Part shown: positions 1 through 8,704 of the stretch, piece after piece
Layout of the letters: each line of letters starts with the position of its first letter
Position numbering within the stretch: the stretch's first letter is position 1
NCBI RefSeq assembly: GCF_004358205.1
Contig: NZ_SMYO01000017.1
Location: 1 to 64,000, forward strand
From: Bacillus salipaludis
GTDB lineage: Bacteria > Bacillota > Bacilli > Bacillales_B > DSM-18226
DNA length: 64,000 nucleotides
Reading direction: 5' to 3'
Notes under the pieces: generated by a model
Told to the model about the DNA's origin: nothing
The model's database searches: none
What the model saw: only the letters and a program-made list of their open reading frames with translations
Program-made: the position numbers and the translations under genes

Positions 1-36
1 CCAATTTTGACGCCTATTTTTCATATTTTTGTTATT

Positions 37-58
37 CAACAATCGGGCGCGATTGTTG
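37..58. repeat. Perfect inverted repeat CAACAATCG-GGCG-CGATTGTTG
   Basis: Nine-base arms are perfectly complementary around a 4-nt loop. The left half belongs to a motif, TTCAACAATCnGGC, seen again at 4489, 40103 and 48344, always in noncoding sequence. It could act as a terminator or as a recombination scar. Function is unknown. Confidence 0.5.
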
Positions 59-160
59 GGCAAGAATTAAAAGGGTGATACATATTAGTCATGTATAATA
101 TGTATTGCCCTTTATTTTTTTTACTTTTTACAAATTAGGTCTTGATAACGTAAGCCTTGG

Positions 161-916
161 GTGAACGGAAATACAGCAGTAAATTGGAAAACTCAAAAGC
201 CATACAGAGGAATTAATACAATGTTATTAGATCCAGGTGAGTATGTTAAGTTTAAACAAGTTCAGGAAGCAAAAGGAAAAGTCAAAAAAGGAGCAAAATC
301 AGAAATCGTGGTTTTCTGGAAGTGGATTGAAACAAAAAATAAAGATACAGGCAAAGAAGAAAAAATCCCATTCCTTAGATACTACAGGGTTTTTAATATA
401 AATCAATGTGAGGGCATTGAAAGCAAACGTCAAGAAGAAGAAACTTTTGAACATGACCCAATAGAAGAAGCTGAAAACATTATAAAAGGGTATATAAATT
501 CTCCAAGCTTTAGCTATAACAGTGGCAGAGCCTATTATCAACCTAGTATAGACCACATAAACATTCCACCGATGAAGGATTTTAGACAAGTTGAAGAATA
601 TTACGCCACAATTTTTCATGAGACAGTCCACAGCACAGGCCATACCAGCAGATTAAAAAGAAACGGAATTACCTCAGCTACAGCCCATTTCGGATCAGAA
701 GAATATTCACAAGAGGAACTTGTGGCAGAGATTGGAGCCAGCATGTTAACAGGTTTAGCCGGTTTCGTGGATGTGACTTTTAATAACTCAGTTTCTTATA
801 TACAGTCTTGGTTACGAAAATTAAAGGATGATAAAACATTAATCGTTAAAGCAGCTAGTCAAGCACAGAAAGCAATAGATTATATATTAGGAGTTAACTA
901 CAAAGAAGAGGATTAA
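161..916 (+). CDS. ArdC-like antirestriction / zincin protein, 5'-truncated
   Basis: ArdC-family proteins combine an N-terminal ssDNA-binding domain with a C-terminal zinc-metallopeptidase-like domain and protect incoming plasmids from restriction. The zincin motif is visible as HETVH at residues 153-157 with H161 and a downstream ELVAEIGA helix supplying the third ligand region. The frame opens right after a TAA at 146-148 and upstream codons read RKPWV before the GTG at 161, followed by WKTQKPYRGIN. Family members normally have about 25-30 more residues before the RKPW motif, and these are missing. The gene therefore looks 5'-truncated by a rearrangement, with GTG as a fallback start and no clear ribosome binding site. 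The catalytic half is intact, so residual function is possible. Confidence is high for the family and moderate for the truncation. Confidence 0.8.
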   Translation: MNGNTAVNWKTQKPYRGINTMLLDPGEYVKFKQVQEAKGKVKKGAKSEIVVFWKWIETKNKDTGKEEKIPFLRYYRVFNINQCEGIESKRQEEETFEHDPIEEAENIIKGYINSPSFSYNSGRAYYQPSIDHINIPPMKDFRQVEEYYATIFHETVHSTGHTSRLKRNGITSATAHFGSEEYSQEELVAEIGASMLTGLAGFVDVTFNNSVSYIQSWLRKLKDDKTLIVKAASQAQKAIDYILGVNYKEED

Positions 917-1037
917 ATAAAAACAATAACATATAAAATCACAAGTACAAGAAAATGGCAATTTTTTGTAAATATTAATTGAATAGATAGTGTCTAGATG
1001 GTATAATTAGGGTATGAGAAACGACATAAACACATGA

Positions 1038-1060
1038 CCAAGGAGCAGCTTGCTCCTTGG
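1038..1060. repeat. Hairpin with 10-bp perfect arms upstream of a small ORF
   Basis: CCAAGGAGCA and TGCTCCTTGG flank a 3-nt loop, 45-70 bp upstream of the small gene starting near 1106. No T-run follows, so this is not an ordinary terminator. An operator or mRNA leader structure is possible. Confidence 0.4.
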
Positions 1061-1105
1061 ACAGCAAGAAATAAATGAAATGAAATGGAAGGGAAGAGGA
1101 TGATG

Positions 1106-1294
1106 ATGAAAATTTACTATGTAAGTTATTTTGCAGACGGTTTTCCAAGGGTTTCAATTGTAACTGGAAACAGTGAAAAACAAGCAAAAAATCTTATCAA
1201 TCATAACCTTTGTGATTTCCAACTAATAGACATTCGTGAAATACCACTTTCATCACCAAATATTATTCACACTGAAATAATCGAAGTCATTTAA
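1106..1294 (+). CDS. Small hypothetical protein
   Basis: I do not recognise this roughly 62-residue protein. The frame opens at 1085, but a GGGAAGAGG box at 1091-1099 points to one of the stacked ATG codons at 1100-1108. I chose 1106 because it gives MKIYYVSYF with normal spacing. The sequence looks like a compact alpha/beta fold, with a strand KIYYVSYF, then RVSIVTG, then a helix EKQAKNLI. It stands alone, followed 50 bp later by another orphan gene on the same strand. Small cytosolic proteins of this kind are common cargo on Bacillus plasmids. Confidence 0.5.
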   Translation: MKIYYVSYFADGFPRVSIVTGNSEKQAKNLINHNLCDFQLIDIREIPLSSPNIIHTEIIEVI

Positions 1295-1345
1295 AAAAAC
1301 GTGTGGACATCCAGTTTTTTTAAAATTTAAAGGGGAGGCATAAAA

Positions 1346-1837
1346 ATGAAAACATGTCCTTATTGTGGAAGTGGTGTTGAAACGGTTGATACTTATTTAT
1401 ATTGTGCGTTTTGTGACTTGCATCTGTGTGTAAAGGACGTGCAGGAAAACGGAAAACGAAAAAATCTTCTGCCTGAATCGCAACCATCATATGAGGACTT
1501 AAAGTGCACCACTCCGGAATTGATGAAAAAGACTACCATTGAATTATTATTTCTATTGAAGTTTGCCCGAGCGGAGCGCAGCTCCATTTATGGCCGGCGT
1601 ACTGTCTTTATAAAAGCGATGAAAACAGGAGAAAACGACTTTACAGAGGGTGAAAGGTATACTTATGGGGAGTATGAATACTGGACACGTAAATGCTTTG
1701 TATTAGAAAATCTTATTCGTGAACGTATTGGCTATATTCCCCAAAAATTAACAGAACCATATCTCCAGAACCTTGTGGAGAGAATAAATGAATCAACTAA
1801 GAAAAGGATGATTATTCAGCAGTCTACACTGGTTTAG
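1346..1837 (+). CDS. Zinc-ribbon protein, function unknown
   Basis: The N-terminus carries two CxxC pairs, CPYC at residues 4-7 and CAFC about 17 residues later, followed by another Cys in HLC. This is the pattern of a single treble-clef or zinc-ribbon knuckle. The remaining 120 residues look helical and charged, including YTYGEYEYWTRKC and a C-terminal NLVERINESTKKR helix. A good ribosome binding site (AAAGGGGAGG) precedes the ATG. It is probably cytosolic and may bind nucleic acid or act as a protein adaptor. I do not recognise a specific family. Confidence 0.6.
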   Translation: MKTCPYCGSGVETVDTYLYCAFCDLHLCVKDVQENGKRKNLLPESQPSYEDLKCTTPELMKKTTIELLFLLKFARAERSSIYGRRTVFIKAMKTGENDFTEGERYTYGEYEYWTRKCFVLENLIRERIGYIPQKLTEPYLQNLVERINESTKKRMIIQQSTLV

Positions 1838-1975
1838 AATTCACTCCAACTTAATTGACATTAGGGGATACAAAGAAAGAACAAAAATAACGGTGATACA
1901 GCTTTTATTTCATAAGATAATCCCGTATACTTTAATTGTAATACTCTTGTGCTTGAGTATTATATGTTACTAAAT

Positions 1976-2006
1976 ACTCCGGCTGATCCCCGGAGTTTGT
2001 TTTTTA
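1976..2006 (+). terminator. Rho-independent terminator
   Basis: Arms ACTCCGG and CCGGAGT around a 7-nt loop are followed by TTGTTTTTT. The site ends the transcript of the zinc-ribbon gene and insulates the next gene at 2067. Confidence 0.75.
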
Positions 2007-2066
2007 TAATGATTAGTGTCTTAGTGGTATATAATATTAATGTGTAATAAAGCGGAGGGGATTAAA

Positions 2067-2468
2067 ATGAAATTTGAATTTCTAAATTCAGAACATGAAT
2101 CTAATTTTACAAAATATCGTGTTGAAAATATGGGAGATCGCTTTCGGACAAGCAAAGAGTATTTATCTGTTGTTTATTTAATGACCGGAAATACAGAGTT
2201 GTATCAAAAAATGAATCCTTATTTTAATGCAAGAAGTGGGGAGTTTGATTCAAACAAGATGTTTGTAGAACAAGATTTTTGTTCTGGACTGAGTATATTA
2301 GCAAAGCTTGCTGCTCATTTATTTGATTCGAATGAAGTAGTTCAACCCCTTGATATTATTTCATCTCTCGATGAACAAAGCTTTAAACTAGCTCTCAATT
2401 CAATGATTTTACATCGCTTTGGTGTATCCACTTCTTATGATATTCCAGAAGAAAAGTTATTCATGTAG
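2067..2468 (+). CDS. Hypothetical protein, possibly DUF6075-like
   Basis: This is a soluble 133-residue protein. The frame is open from 2040, but AGCGGAGGGG at 2051-2060 places the start at the ATG at 2067. The N-terminal FLNSEHESNFTKY, a central YLMTGN segment and a later helix LAKLAAHLFDSNE recall small Firmicutes proteins grouped as DUF6075. That match is from memory and weak. No catalytic motif or membrane segment is visible. It lies between a terminator and the RHH-repeat gene, so it may be monocistronic. Confidence 0.5.
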   Translation: MKFEFLNSEHESNFTKYRVENMGDRFRTSKEYLSVVYLMTGNTELYQKMNPYFNARSGEFDSNKMFVEQDFCSGLSILAKLAAHLFDSNEVVQPLDIISSLDEQSFKLALNSMILHRFGVSTSYDIPEEKLFM

Positions 2469-2521
2469 GACCAAATTGACTCGAATAGCAAATTAACCCG
2501 AAACAGTAGGAGCTGCTTTAT

Positions 2522-3280
2522 ATGAAACAAGTATCTTTTTCCTTGTTCCCAGAACAAGCGAAATCATTCAAATCTTTGGTTGAACCATCCATACAGTCAA
2601 AGATATTAAGAAATTATGTATTGAACGAATACCAATTACCAGAAGACCTAAGCATTTTCAATAAAGGTGAAAAAAAAGGACTTAAACCTGAAAAATTCCT
2701 TTTTGATGAATACTCAGATGAAAGACTTAATGAATTGGTGAAAATAGTACGTTCTGCTGGATTTACTGCAAATCGTTCTTCAATAATGCGTCATCTCATT
2801 AATCAACTTATAACCAAATTGGAGAAAGAAGATGACTCGTTTTTAAAGGATCGGGAGATCCGTCATTCAAGCTTTTATTTTGAAAAAGGTACCAAAGACG
2901 TACTTGAACAGTTTGTTACCTTCCGTAATCGAAATTCTGTTATAGAGAGATTTATTCTTGAAGAATATAAACCTTCACAAAATAAAGCTTCTTTATTTGA
3001 TAAGCCGAATGAACCTGAATCAGTGAGAATTGGTATTGCAGCTGCAGCAATTGATAAGCTTGATCAATATGTAAAGGAAATTAACACTACTGGGATTTCT
3101 AGAACGGCACTTATGCGTGATGTTGTTGAACAGCTAATTACAAAGTTATCGAAGACCGATGCTCGTAAGTTAATCGTGGAGAAAAAGCTTGAAAACGCCT
3201 TACGTGAGTTTGAACAAACCCATGGAACTAACATCTTAAAAGAACGCCTGGAAGAATATAAAAAGCATCGAGAGGAGTAA
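2522..3280 (+). CDS. Protein with four tandem ribbon-helix-helix-like units
   Basis: The 252-residue chain reads as four repeats of one short strand followed by two helices. They lie at about residues 1-36 (VSFSLFPEQ...YVLNEY), 58-103 (EKFLFDEYS...LINQLITKL), 111-149 (RHSSFYFEK...FILEEYK) and 167-212 (VRIGIAAAA...VVEQLITKL). Units 1 and 3 resemble each other, ending NEY/EEYK, and units 2 and 4 share a QLITKL helix end, giving an A-B-A-B order. Ribbon-helix-helix proteins normally dimerise to form one DNA-binding strand pair, so a four-unit chain could act as a covalently linked double dimer. A TAGGAG box precedes the ATG. A DNA-binding plasmid regulator or centromere-type protein is the likely role. 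Confidence 0.6.
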   Translation: MKQVSFSLFPEQAKSFKSLVEPSIQSKILRNYVLNEYQLPEDLSIFNKGEKKGLKPEKFLFDEYSDERLNELVKIVRSAGFTANRSSIMRHLINQLITKLEKEDDSFLKDREIRHSSFYFEKGTKDVLEQFVTFRNRNSVIERFILEEYKPSQNKASLFDKPNEPESVRIGIAAAAIDKLDQYVKEINTTGISRTALMRDVVEQLITKLSKTDARKLIVEKKLENALREFEQTHGTNILKERLEEYKKHREE

Positions 3281-3360
3281 AAAGAAGGTAACCAGAATTC
3301 TTAATTGCGATAATAATTTTCGTGGAGACTTATGGGAAAATAATGTGGGGAAGAAATTTG

Positions 3361-3762
3361 ATGGCCAAAAATTCTTATTTATATCCATCTTCAGTATGGT
3401 TAATAAAATGTTTAAAAAGATCGAAAGCGCGATCAGATAGACAGTGCGATTTATGTAAAATTGCTGTTTTTCAAAATGAAGACTATCCAGGTGAATATTT
3501 GAAGATTAGTAACAAAACAATCTTATGTGTAAGATGTGCGTTTAGGTTAGTTAGTCATCCTGATTTTATGTATTATCATACGTTCACGTATGAACAAATC
3601 ATGTCTTTAGACTTTAACTTTATATTGTTTTATAAAAAGCTTAAGGATATATATAAATATAATTGGGATTATAAAAAGTTAATTTATTTGGATCGGCAAA
3701 AGGAAGGCAAAATTTTGACTGATGCTGATTTTGACAAAAATTTAAGCAGTTACGAAAAATAA
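3361..3762 (+). CDS. Small zinc-finger-like protein, function unknown
   Basis: The frame is open from 3322, but GTGGGGAAG at 3345-3353 favours the ATG at 3361, giving about 133 residues. One pair of cysteines in CDLC and a second in CVRC, about 35 residues apart, form a likely zinc site. The rest is rich in tyrosine and lysine and has no membrane segment. It is the third orphan gene in a same-strand series with short gaps. I do not recognise the family. Confidence 0.5.
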   Translation: MAKNSYLYPSSVWLIKCLKRSKARSDRQCDLCKIAVFQNEDYPGEYLKISNKTILCVRCAFRLVSHPDFMYYHTFTYEQIMSLDFNFILFYKKLKDIYKYNWDYKKLIYLDRQKEGKILTDADFDKNLSSYEK

Positions 3763-3810
3763 TCCGGCATGGATTATGATATTGAAAAAAGAAATTGAAA
3801 AAGAACAGGA

Positions 3811-4182
3811 ATGAGCAAAATGAAAGCACCCATTCCAGAAGCTGAAGAAAATCTTATAGTTGATTACATTTACACGACCTATCTCATTCAAATTCTTGAA
3901 AACGACCATCAAGCAGCTTTAACATTGAAATTTAAAATTCCTGAAGTATACCAGCATTTTATTGAGTCCAAATTAAAGGAATTACGGAGGCAATTGGTTG
4001 ATTTAAAAGCAAAAATGAAGGAATTAAGAATAAAAGTAGCAGATCCTGTTAGAGTTAATGAGGAGTTTATTGAGTACTCTTATTTTCCACACGGCTATGA
4101 AGGAAAGATGCGTTTTTGGGATGCTGCAATGGAATACGAAGGCACCAAAAGGTTAAGACAATTGTTTAATGTCCAATTATAA
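3811..4182 (+). CDS. Hypothetical protein with central coiled-coil helix
   Basis: A 123-residue soluble protein. The middle, around residues 50-75, is a lysine/leucine-rich amphipathic helix (KLKELRRQLVDLKAKMKEL). The C-terminus has aromatic residues (YSYFPHGYEGKMRFWDAAMEYEG). The start could be the ATG at 3811 or at 3820; neither has a strong ribosome binding site beyond AACAGGA. It follows the zinc-finger gene by about 50 bp and ends just before a terminator, so it is probably the last gene of this small operon. The function is unknown. Confidence 0.5.
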   Translation: MSKMKAPIPEAEENLIVDYIYTTYLIQILENDHQAALTLKFKIPEVYQHFIESKLKELRRQLVDLKAKMKELRIKVADPVRVNEEFIEYSYFPHGYEGKMRFWDAAMEYEGTKRLRQLFNVQL

Positions 4183-4192
4183 ATAAATCAAT

Positions 4193-4220
4193 AAAACACC
4201 GACATTCAAATCGGTGTTTT
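4193..4220 (+). terminator. Rho-independent terminator
   Basis: AAAACACCGA and TCGGTGTTTT pair around an 8-nt loop directly after the stop codon at 4182. Its symmetric A and T tracts could let it work from both strands. Confidence 0.75.
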
Positions 4221-4687
4221 ATTTAATCTCTAGGCTGTAGGGTTATATGTAGGAAACAATAAAAATCAGGTTTATTGTTTATGTATCTTATTAATAATGT
4301 GGTCAACTATTGCATTTCCATTTAGTAGTTGTTTTTTGCCATCTACGCAAACATGTAGTTCATTACCTTTATAAAAATATACTGTTTTTTTGTCTCTTAC
4401 AGGGGTACCACCACATGCCCTAGCTTGATGGGCATGCGGTGGTACCCCTTATATAGAAAAAAATTCTTTACTGATATAGGCTACTTTCTTCAACAATCAG
4501 GCCACTAAATTGAATAAGACTTATGGGCTTACATGCATCTTAATTCAATAAGAACATAAAAAGGGGACTAATTGAGATGAAGCGACCCCCTTGAGTTGGA
4601 CTAATAATCCAGCTTAGGGGGTTTTTTATATTGTTTATTGTTTATTGTTTTTAGCTAGACCTTGAGAATGAATAATCAATAATATCA
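4221..4687. other. Gene-free stretch with IS-like debris and a protein relic
   Basis: No intact gene is visible. On the minus strand, 4272-4411 reads as about 45 protein-like codons ending in a stop (VYFYKGNELHVCVDGKK is part of it) but has no start codon, suggesting the 3' relic of a gene cut by the palindrome at 4401-4449. Around 4590-4635 a GACCCCC...TTGGACT...TCCA...GGGGG hairpin with a T-run resembles an IS3-type end reused as a terminator, which could end the minus-strand glsA transcript. A TTGTTTA triplication lies at 4632-4655. Confidence 0.4.
4401..4449. repeat. 49-bp palindrome: 20-bp arms, one mismatch
   Basis: The left arm begins AGGGGTACCACCACATGCCC and the right arm is its complement with one T/C difference, around the loop TAGCTTGAT. 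The centre CATGCCC...GGGCATG resembles IS231-type ends (CATGCCCATCAA, known family). The outer GGGGTACCACC matches the first bases of the Tn3-like end at 41930. It looks like two transposon ends abutting with no body between them. Confidence 0.6.
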
Positions 4688-5695
4688 TCAGAAAATATTT
4701 AAATCCCATTCTCCTGCTATATGCTTTAATAACTTCTTCCCTGCTATGCTATTTCCACATTCATCTATTGCCGGACTATAAATTCCAATACCACAACCAT
4801 CTGGAAATGGAGATTTCTTTGTACTGGCATGTGCCGGAACAGCTGCCATGATTCCTCCTGAAACTCCGCTTTTTGCTGGCAGACCGACATAAGCTGCAAA
4901 TTTACCAGAAGCGTTATACATTCCGCAAGTAACCATCAATGCTTTCGTTAACTTAGCCACTTCTTTTGGGAAAATCTGTTCCATTTGAATTGGATGAAAT
5001 CCGTCGTAGGCAAGAACTAAACCAATCATGGCTATATCTTGTGTATTTACCTCAATAGAACACTGCTTTAAATATACTTCTAGAGCCTCTTCAACAGTAG
5101 ATTCTAGAAATCCAGTTTCTTTTAAGTAATACGCCAAGGCTCGATTTCGATGGGCCGTTTGCCATTCTGACTGAAAAACTTCTTCATTGATTAACGGACG
5201 TTTTCCCACCATTTTTTCAAATAAATTTAGGAATGACCCTATCTTTTCTGATGTTGATCTTCCTCCTAGTAAAGAAGCCACTGTGAGGGCACCCGCATTT
5301 ATCATAGGATTAAATGGTCTCCCCGGCTTATTCATTTCTAAACGGATAATCGAATTAAAAGCATCTCCAGTGGGTTCTACATCTACCCTATCCAGAACAT
5401 ATAGAGTACCAAAATCTAAACAGGCAGCCATAAAGCTAATAACCTTTGATATGCTCTGTAAAGTAAAATAGGTTTCACAATCTCCAGACTTTAATACCTT
5501 TCCATCAGGACCTGCAATCACAACACCTAATTGTGATGGATTTGCCTTTTCTAGGGCAGGAATATAGGAAGCACATCGCCCTTCCGTTGTGTATGAGCGA
5601 TAGTGCTCTACCCATTTATCTAAATAGATGTTATCCCCTAGTTTTCCGTAAAGTCTATTTTGGTCATATCGGATTATCTCTTTTGCTACAGCCAT
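4688..5695 (-). CDS. glsA: Glutaminase
   Basis: Glutaminase hydrolyses L-glutamine to glutamate and ammonia in the cytosol. The serine-hydrolase motif SISK (S81, K84) sits in a typical LQSISKV context, with family blocks GDCETYFTLQ, NPMINAGAL and SGVSGGI. The open frame reaches 5722 (344 residues), but AAAGGAAAG upstream of the ATG at 5695 gives 335 residues, slightly longer than the usual 310. It is the last gene of a same-strand group with the M20 amidohydrolase (59-bp gap) and the MFS carrier. Together they suggest uptake and deamidation or hydrolysis of a glutamyl or amide substrate. Identification as a glutaminase is firm; its substrate in this context is inferred. Confidence 0.93.
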   Translation of the reverse strand: MAVAKEIIRYDQNRLYGKLGDNIYLDKWVEHYRSYTTEGRCASYIPALEKANPSQLGVVIAGPDGKVLKSGDCETYFTLQSISKVISFMAACLDFGTLYVLDRVDVEPTGDAFNSIIRLEMNKPGRPFNPMINAGALTVASLLGGRSTSEKIGSFLNLFEKMVGKRPLINEEVFQSEWQTAHRNRALAYYLKETGFLESTVEEALEVYLKQCSIEVNTQDIAMIGLVLAYDGFHPIQMEQIFPKEVAKLTKALMVTCGMYNASGKFAAYVGLPAKSGVSGGIMAAVPAHASTKKSPFPDGCGIGIYSPAIDECGNSIAGKKLLKHIAGEWDLNIF

Positions 5696-5754
5696 TCCGA
5701 TCTTTCCTTTCTGCAGAAGCACAAAATAAATAATTCTATCATAAACTATTACTA

Positions 5755-7182
5755 TTATACGCGGGCTGCTTTTCGGGGCTGCTTCACATTTTCAGGGATT
5801 AAAGACTCATAGGTTTCCCCTTCTAAGCGTTCTTTCCATTCTAATCTTGCCTTTTCGATGATATCTTGATTTTCCATAGCTTCAATTGCAGTGCAAGCGA
5901 TCACTTTTCCCGCTTGAAGCATGCCTTTGTGGGCGATAGGCATAGCACCTTGCGATACCACTTGCCAGGTATGCAGAGGAGTTCCTAGCACAAAACATGT
6001 TGTCATACATTGCATTGTTGGAACAGCCCAACTTACATCACCAACATCAGTGGATCCCGATAAGGCAACCTCATCACCAAGAGGCGGAATGATATCTGCA
6101 ATGTATTTATCTTTTAATATTTTTGCTGTTTCTTTACACAATCCTGCTAAATCAGCATCAATGTCTTCCTGAGAAAGAGTAGCCCGGATTTTTTCAGCAA
6201 ATTTCTGATCCAATTCATCATAAGCAGGAACACCGACTGCAGTTAAATTTTTGTACATAATCTCCGCTAAAGTTGTATTCGGTACTAAATTTGAAGCAGT
6301 ACCTACAAATTCGTCTTCCATCGTTGTTCCAGTCATCAAGGCTGCACCTTTAGCAATATTATAGACTCGTTCGAATAATTCTTTTACCTGCTGCTTTTTC
6401 GGTGCACGGATTAAATAAACAACTTCTGCATGAGGTTGTACAACATTTGGTGAAGTCCCGCCAGTATCCGTAATCGCATAATGCACTCTTGCTTCCGGAA
6501 CCATGTGCTCTCTTAAATAATTAACACCTACATTCATCAATTCCACCGCATCTAGTGCACTACGGCCTAAGTGAGGGGCAGCAGCGGCATGCGCACTCTT
6601 GCCATTAAATTTGAAAGTCGCAGAGTAGTTTGCGAGAGTGTTAACGTTCCAGATAGTAGGGATTGTTGATGGATGCCAGGAAAGCGCCAGGTCGACATCA
6701 TCAAATAATCCGGCCCGAACCATAAATGCCTTTCCAGACCCCGCTTCTTCAGCCGGACAACCATAAAAACGTACCGTCCCTTGCAAACCTGTTTGCTTCA
6801 TGTAATCTTTAATGGCAACTGCAGCAGCAAATGCCCCTGAACCCAGCAAGTTGTGACCGCATCCATGCCCATTTCCCCCTGCAACAACCGGATCATGTTC
6901 AGCAAGGCCCTTTTTCTGGCTTAAGCCTGTTAAAGCATCGAATTCTCCTAGAATAGCTACGATTGGTTTACCATTTCCATAGCTTCCAATAAACCCTGTT
7001 TGTATTCCGGCAACCCCTCTATCAACTTGAAACCCTTCATCTTCCAATGCCTTACATAAATATTCCGATGATTGATGTTCTTCGAAGTAGATTTCCGGGC
7101 AGGCCCAAATTTTATCACTTAGCTCAATAATCTTGTCTCTCTTTTGCTCAATTAGATCAGAAATAAGTTTTTGTAAATTCAT
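5755..7182 (-). CDS. M20-family amidohydrolase, AbgB-like
   Basis: This 475-residue protein matches the length and motifs of AbgB, the subunit that cleaves p-aminobenzoyl-glutamate, and related amidohydrolases. Metal-site residues are visible: GHGCGH (H106, C108, H110), an EE pair at 145-146 in CPAEEAGSGK, H170 in SWHP, and a later STDVGDVSW block. An AGGGAGG box precedes the ATG. It lies 46 bp downstream of the MFS gene and upstream of glsA, so co-transcription is likely. No AbgA partner is present, so this may be a single-subunit N-acyl amino acid or dipeptide amidohydrolase. The family is certain; the substrate is inferred. Confidence 0.9.
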   Translation of the reverse strand: MNLQKLISDLIEQKRDKIIELSDKIWACPEIYFEEHQSSEYLCKALEDEGFQVDRGVAGIQTGFIGSYGNGKPIVAILGEFDALTGLSQKKGLAEHDPVVAGGNGHGCGHNLLGSGAFAAAVAIKDYMKQTGLQGTVRFYGCPAEEAGSGKAFMVRAGLFDDVDLALSWHPSTIPTIWNVNTLANYSATFKFNGKSAHAAAAPHLGRSALDAVELMNVGVNYLREHMVPEARVHYAITDTGGTSPNVVQPHAEVVYLIRAPKKQQVKELFERVYNIAKGAALMTGTTMEDEFVGTASNLVPNTTLAEIMYKNLTAVGVPAYDELDQKFAEKIRATLSQEDIDADLAGLCKETAKILKDKYIADIIPPLGDEVALSGSTDVGDVSWAVPTMQCMTTCFVLGTPLHTWQVVSQGAMPIAHKGMLQAGKVIACTAIEAMENQDIIEKARLEWKERLEGETYESLIPENVKQPRKAARV

Positions 7183-7228
7183 TCAAAAGACCTCCCTCAA
7201 AGTTTTCTTGCAATGACGACTTTTTTTC

Positions 7229-8470
7229 TTATGCATCTAATGCAATGGCTTCTTGCTCGTTTTTTTTGAGAAGGTCCACTTTTTTATCACTTAAGGTTAA
7301 AAGTGCTACAATACAGACAATTGCGAATCCAATTAACATCCAAAAAGCAGCATTAAATGAACCATTAAATGCATCAACGATAAATCCAATCGCCATTGGT
7401 GTGACAAAACCAGCCAATTGACCACCTGTATTTGCAATTCCCATAGCCGTTCCAGTGACAGAAGATGGCAACTGTTTAAGAACGATTGCCGGTAATAAAG
7501 TAATTACAAAAGCAATAAATAGATTAACAATCGCTTGATACGTAATAAATGATGTTACACTCGAAGCTGTAAACATTAAATACAGCAATATTCCGATACA
7601 TGCACATGAAAAGCTTCCTACCAATCTTTCTCGTCCTTTAGGCAGTTTATCGATGATATAACCACCTAAATAAATCCCTACTAACATGGTCAATCCTGGA
7701 ATTGTCTGAACCCAGCCAAGTGACATTAAATCAAGACCGCGATTTTTAACTAAATAGGTTGGGATCCATGCTGCAAGTCCCCAGTTAACTGCATAAATAC
7801 AGAAATAAGCAATAATCAAATTCCAAATCATAGGTATTTTAAACAACGAACGGAATATTCCTTTTTGACTCAAAACAGCGGTATGATTTATTTTGTCTTC
7901 TGTATTGTCTGGAAGTTTAATAAAGTACCAGTAAAGAGCTGCAATAATAGCACCTACGGAACCTATTATGATAAACGTGGTGCGCCAGCCAATTGTCGTA
8001 AGCAGTGTTGCAGAGGCAATCGGGATAATAAGTGTGATAATCCCGCCTGATGACAGCATGATTGACATCGCTCGTCCACGTTCCGCTTTGGGAAACGTAA
8101 GCGATATGATTTTAGAACTGGCAGGCTGAAAGCCGCCTTCTCCGATACCAAATAGAAAACGGATAATCACCATAGATGCTAGAGACCAAGCTGCACCAGT
8201 CAATCCAGTAAAGATTGACCATGAAATAACTGCGGCAAGAAGAACCTTTCTAGGTCCAAATCGGTCTGCCAGCCATCCTCCAGGCATTTGCATAATCGCA
8301 TATCCGGCAAAAAAACTGCTCAGTAAAAGTCCGGTAGTAGATGCACTCAAATGCAAATCCTTCGTAATGGACAATACGGCATAATTCATAATATAACGAT
8401 CGACATTTCCTAAAGACCAACCCAGAAAAAGTAAAGCTAGAATCCAATTCCTTGTGCGTTTTGAAATCAT
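7229..8470 (-). CDS. MFS transporter, anion:cation symporter type
   Basis: A 413-residue, 12-segment membrane carrier. Diagnostic parts are NVDRYIMNYAV in the first segment and the major facilitator loop GGWLADRFGPRKVL. The pattern fits the ACS group, whose members import organic acids and related anions by proton symport. It is the first gene of the minus-strand set MFS, M20 amidohydrolase, glsA. The upstream 230 bp contains the repeated TTAACGAAA operator-like sites described at 8705-8760, so the neighbouring regulator at 8828 probably controls it. The imported compound is likely the substrate of the M20 enzyme. Confidence 0.88.
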   Translation of the reverse strand: MISKRTRNWILALLFLGWSLGNVDRYIMNYAVLSITKDLHLSASTTGLLLSSFFAGYAIMQMPGGWLADRFGPRKVLLAAVISWSIFTGLTGAAWSLASMVIIRFLFGIGEGGFQPASSKIISLTFPKAERGRAMSIMLSSGGIITLIIPIASATLLTTIGWRTTFIIIGSVGAIIAALYWYFIKLPDNTEDKINHTAVLSQKGIFRSLFKIPMIWNLIIAYFCIYAVNWGLAAWIPTYLVKNRGLDLMSLGWVQTIPGLTMLVGIYLGGYIIDKLPKGRERLVGSFSCACIGILLYLMFTASSVTSFITYQAIVNLFIAFVITLLPAIVLKQLPSSVTGTAMGIANTGGQLAGFVTPMAIGFIVDAFNGSFNAAFWMLIGFAIVCIVALLTLSDKKVDLLKKNEQEAIALDA

Positions 8471-8704
8471 ATATCCAACTCCTCCTATTAAAAAATAATT
8501 TAATGTATAGATGTTGAAAGAGAAAAAAATTTTGAAAACACTTTAAAAACGCTTACATTTCAAAAAAGACTATTCATTATATCCATATAGTGTGTCTACA
8601 CGATTTAACATTTCCATCTTTAAATGAAACGGAGTATTAATGGAACTTGCTAAACCCAATGGTTTCCTCCTTTATCAACAGAAGATAAGATAAATCTTTT
8701 CTAT

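Noticed and set aside
4401..4449. Ordinary rho-independent terminator
   Set aside because: The 20-bp arms are far longer than needed, there is no adjacent T-run, and the arm sequences match transposon ends.
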